A stretch of 64,000 bases of DNA from Vigna angularis (taxonomy: Eukaryota; Streptophyta; Magnoliopsida; Fabales; Fabaceae): NCBI RefSeq assembly GCF_016808095.1, contig NC_068974.1, forward strand, positions 33,635,090-33,699,089. The letters are read 5' to 3'. The notes beneath the pieces are model-generated. The model did not search any database. It had not been told where the DNA came from and saw nothing but the letters and a program-made list of their open reading frames with translations. The translations under genes and the position numbers were made by a program. Below are positions 62,096 through 64,000 of the stretch, one piece after another. Each line of letters starts with the position of its first letter. Position 1 is the stretch's first letter.

Positions 62096-62107
62096 TCCCC
62101 GGCAACG
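62096..62107 (-). promoter_or_regulatory. Interrupted tRNA-Asp primer-binding site
   Basis: The plus strand reads TCCCCGGCAACG, the first 12 of the 18 bases of the tRNA-Asp 3' end, then breaks off at the start of the next element. Confidence 0.8.
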
Positions 62108-63807
62108 TGATAATGCTAAATTATACCATATTTTAAGCATCATTTTAGTGGCAAAATCAACTCCTTTCTTACTTATAACTTGCTTAATCCTCTTCTTTTG
62201 TCTTGTTTTCTAAATATTTGTGTTTTTTGGCTACCTTGATGTACTTTCATCAATAATCCCTTGTTTTGTAGCTAAAAATGAGCTTGGAAGACTCTCCAAC
62301 AAACTATAGAACTGGACCAAGAAATTAGCACGAAGAAATGCCATCAGCAGTGCAAGGACGTTCGTCCAGGAAGGAGGACGCTCGTCCCAGGACAGTGGAC
62401 GTTCGTCCAGGCAGGAGGACGCTCGTCCAGGCAGGAGGACGCTCGTCCAGGAGGACGCTCGTCCGAGGACGCTCGTCTCAGAAGCGGGCGCTCGTCCAAG
62501 AGAGGAGGACGTTCGTCCAGAGAAGAGGACGCTCGTCTAGAGGAGAGGACGTTCGTCCCAGGCAGAGGGCGCTCGTCCAGCCAGGCAGAAGTGGACGCTC
62601 GTCCAGCCAGGCAGAGGACGCTCGTCCAGAACGCTCGTCCAGGAAGGAGGACGCTCGGCCAGATTGAAGGACGTTCGTCCAAATGCGAGAGGCTCGCGCT
62701 CGGGCGCAAAAACAGAGGGGCGCCCGGGCGCGACTTTTTGCCAGATTTGAAGTTTTGCGAGAGCTTCGCGCTCGGGCGCGACTGACAGAGGGCGCCCGGG
62801 CGCGATTTTTACTGATGTGGCAGACAGCTTATTTAACCCTAAAACGCGAAGGGGAAAGGGTCTTTGGTCATTTGGAGGCGCGATTTCACTGAGAGGAGAG
62901 CTTGGAGGGCTGCTAGGGTTCGTGGGAACACTCCCTTCTTCCTCTTAGGTTCTTCATCTTCTTCCATGGCCATTTTGTAAGCTTTAGGGTTCTCCATGAA
63001 AATGGAGAACCAAACCCATCTTGTTGGGATTAGTTGTAGCCTTTGATTTCTTGTGTAATTGTTGAATGATTTGATTATATATATGCCTTTTCTATCAATT
63101 GCTAGTATTCTTGTTTCCAATCTTAAAGCTTGCATGTAATGGGAACGTTCATGGCTTGATTTTGGGGTTTTATGGATTATGGGAACGTAAGACGAAATCC
63201 GGAACTGAAATAGGAGTCCTTGTGGGTCATTGATTCTAGGAATGGAAGATGATTCACATGTTGTCTTAGATCCCAATTCTTTAATGCGGGTTTTGCTTGT
63301 TAGATTGCCAAGGAATTGGGGTTTGATAAGGAAAACCTAGGCTCTTTCACCTAAGGAATTAGGGCTAGAGTGTTTTAGTGGATTGACTTTAGTAAATTGA
63401 TAGAGAGGAGACGAAATTGGTCATACACAAGAGTCCATTGGTGAAAACTAATCTTAACAATGTCATTTCATACCATTTCTTGTCTTTTCCATTTCCAAGT
63501 GCCTTCAATACCAAAGTCCAACCTTGTAATTATGTATGAATTTATATTTCTGCACTTGTTCTGTAAATTGATGTTATGTTCTTGAGTCTATATGAGTTGT
63601 TAATCGCACAATTCTCTAGTATTACGAGTCTCTTGGGAAAACGATACCCGGTCTTACCGGTTTATTACTTGAACGATTCGGTGCACTTGCCGAAATCGAG
63701 CCCAACAAGTATTTTTTGAGCTAACAAGTTTTTAGTGCCGTTGCCAAGGATTTGGGGATTGAACCCGAGTCCTAGCAACGGCTAACAAGTTAAATTGGGC
63801 TTCATCA
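62108..63807 (+). repeat. 5' LTR of the second Athila-like element
   Basis: 1700 bp, TGATAATGC...GGGCTTCATCA, closely similar to the solo LTR at 18758-20741. It includes the CpG-dense module (62350-62812), a CCGGT-AAG-ACCGG hairpin reading (63647-63660), and one 81-bp unit at its 3' end (63727-63807). Confidence 0.9.
62350..62812 (+). repeat. CpG-dense module: GGACGYTCGTCC array plus GC palindromes
   Basis: About 17 units of GGACGTTCGTCC or GGACGCTCGTCC at 62352-62680, then GC palindromes (GCGCCCGGGCGC, GCGCTCGGGCGC) at 62695-62812. It is the reverse complement counterpart of 20004-20490. Confidence 0.87.
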
Positions 63808-63813
63808 AGTTTT

Positions 63814-63831
63814 TGGCGCCGTTGCCGGGGA
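63814..63831 (+). promoter_or_regulatory. Primer-binding site, tRNA-Asp
   Basis: TGGCGCCGTTGCCGGGGA, a perfect 18-nt complement of the 3' end of plant tRNA-Asp(GTC), 6 bp after the LTR. Confidence 0.92.
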
Positions 63832-63981
63832 CTCGTGTCAATACTAGACTTTTGTGAGGTTTCTAACTTATGTAGACTTGATTTTGTATATAGAACTAAC
63901 TCTTTTGTTGTAAATAGATTTTCAATTTTACTTGGGCTAATTTGTGGCTGTAGCCTAGTTGTGTCTAAGTGTATGCAGGGG

Positions 63982-64000
63982 ATGTTCACACAAGGAGGAC
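63982..64000 (+). CDS. Gag start of the second Athila-like element (cut by window end)
   Basis: ATG followed by codons for FTQGG, matching the first residues of the gag frame at 61948 on the other strand. Only six codons are in the window. Confidence 0.6.

Larger units (their letters stand above)
55876..62107 (-). mobile_element. Athila-like gypsy element, lacking its 5' LTR in the window
   Basis: Minus-strand element inside the copia remnant. From right to left: a partial primer-binding site (62096-62107), a 1313-aa frame, an untranslated stretch (57175-58006), a GGGG-containing purine tract, and a 3' LTR (55876-57174). Its 5' LTR is missing because another element begins in the middle of the primer-binding site. 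RT, RNase H and integrase have been deleted. Confidence 0.82.
62108..64000 (+). mobile_element. Second Athila-like gypsy element, 5' part only
   Basis: Plus-strand element with a 1700-bp 5' LTR (62108-63807), a perfect tRNA-Asp primer-binding site and a gag start (63982) that opens MFTQGG, matching MFTRGT at the start of the neighbouring element on the other strand. The body continues beyond the window. It sits head to head with the element at 55876-62107. Confidence 0.88.

Overview
Plant nuclear DNA, most likely from a legume of the Phaseolus/Vigna type. Supporting this are a plastid chaperonin gene with many introns, very AT-rich intergenic DNA with long (TA)n tracts, and dense LTR retrotransposons, CACTA and Mutator-like elements. 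The legume placement is inference; no species-specific marker was identified.

Two host genes are visible. At the left edge, on the minus strand, is the first coding exon (109-267) of a gene resembling the LPA1/2-phosphoglycerate-kinase-like P-loop family. At 46414-49479, also on the minus strand, is a complete eight-exon gene for the plastid chaperonin 60 alpha subunit (584 aa). It has a heat-shock element, a TATA-like box and a telo-box just upstream, and a duplicated 3' splice site before exon 4.

Nearly everything else is mobile DNA or its remains. 8910-16217: a non-autonomous Ty3/gypsy element with 2618-bp LTRs that differ at one base, an intact gag and a collapsed pol. 18236-25633: a young Ty1/copia element on the minus strand with TA...TA ends, broken by one stop codon and carrying a nested solo LTR (18758-20741). 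26459-32776: a second, defective copia flanked by a 217-bp duplication. 33956-34827: a candidate solo LTR. 36926-39635: a solo LTR related to the 8910 family. 41009-41741: one Mutator-like MITE nested in another. 42170-42760: copia debris. 51480-55875: an old copia remnant on the minus strand that has taken in a solo-LTR-like segment, a CACTA element (53781-55427) and, at its right end, an Athila-like element (55876-62107). That Athila-like element carries one 1313-aa frame joining gag, protease and an Athila ORF1-like region. A second Athila-like element (from 62108, plus strand) has inserted into its primer-binding site and runs off the window.

The two most unusual signals cut across these elements. 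First, a CpG-dense module, made of GC-rich palindromes beside arrays of about 18 copies of GGACG(A/T)(A/T)CGTCC-like units, occurs inside LTRs of two different gypsy lineages. Second, the U5 end of the Athila-like LTR carries 81-bp units that each contain the tRNA-Asp primer-binding site; copy number is one in the 62108 LTR and four in the solo LTR at 18758. All boundaries, target-site duplications and splice sites were read by eye from the sequence; family names rest on motif recognition, not on searches.
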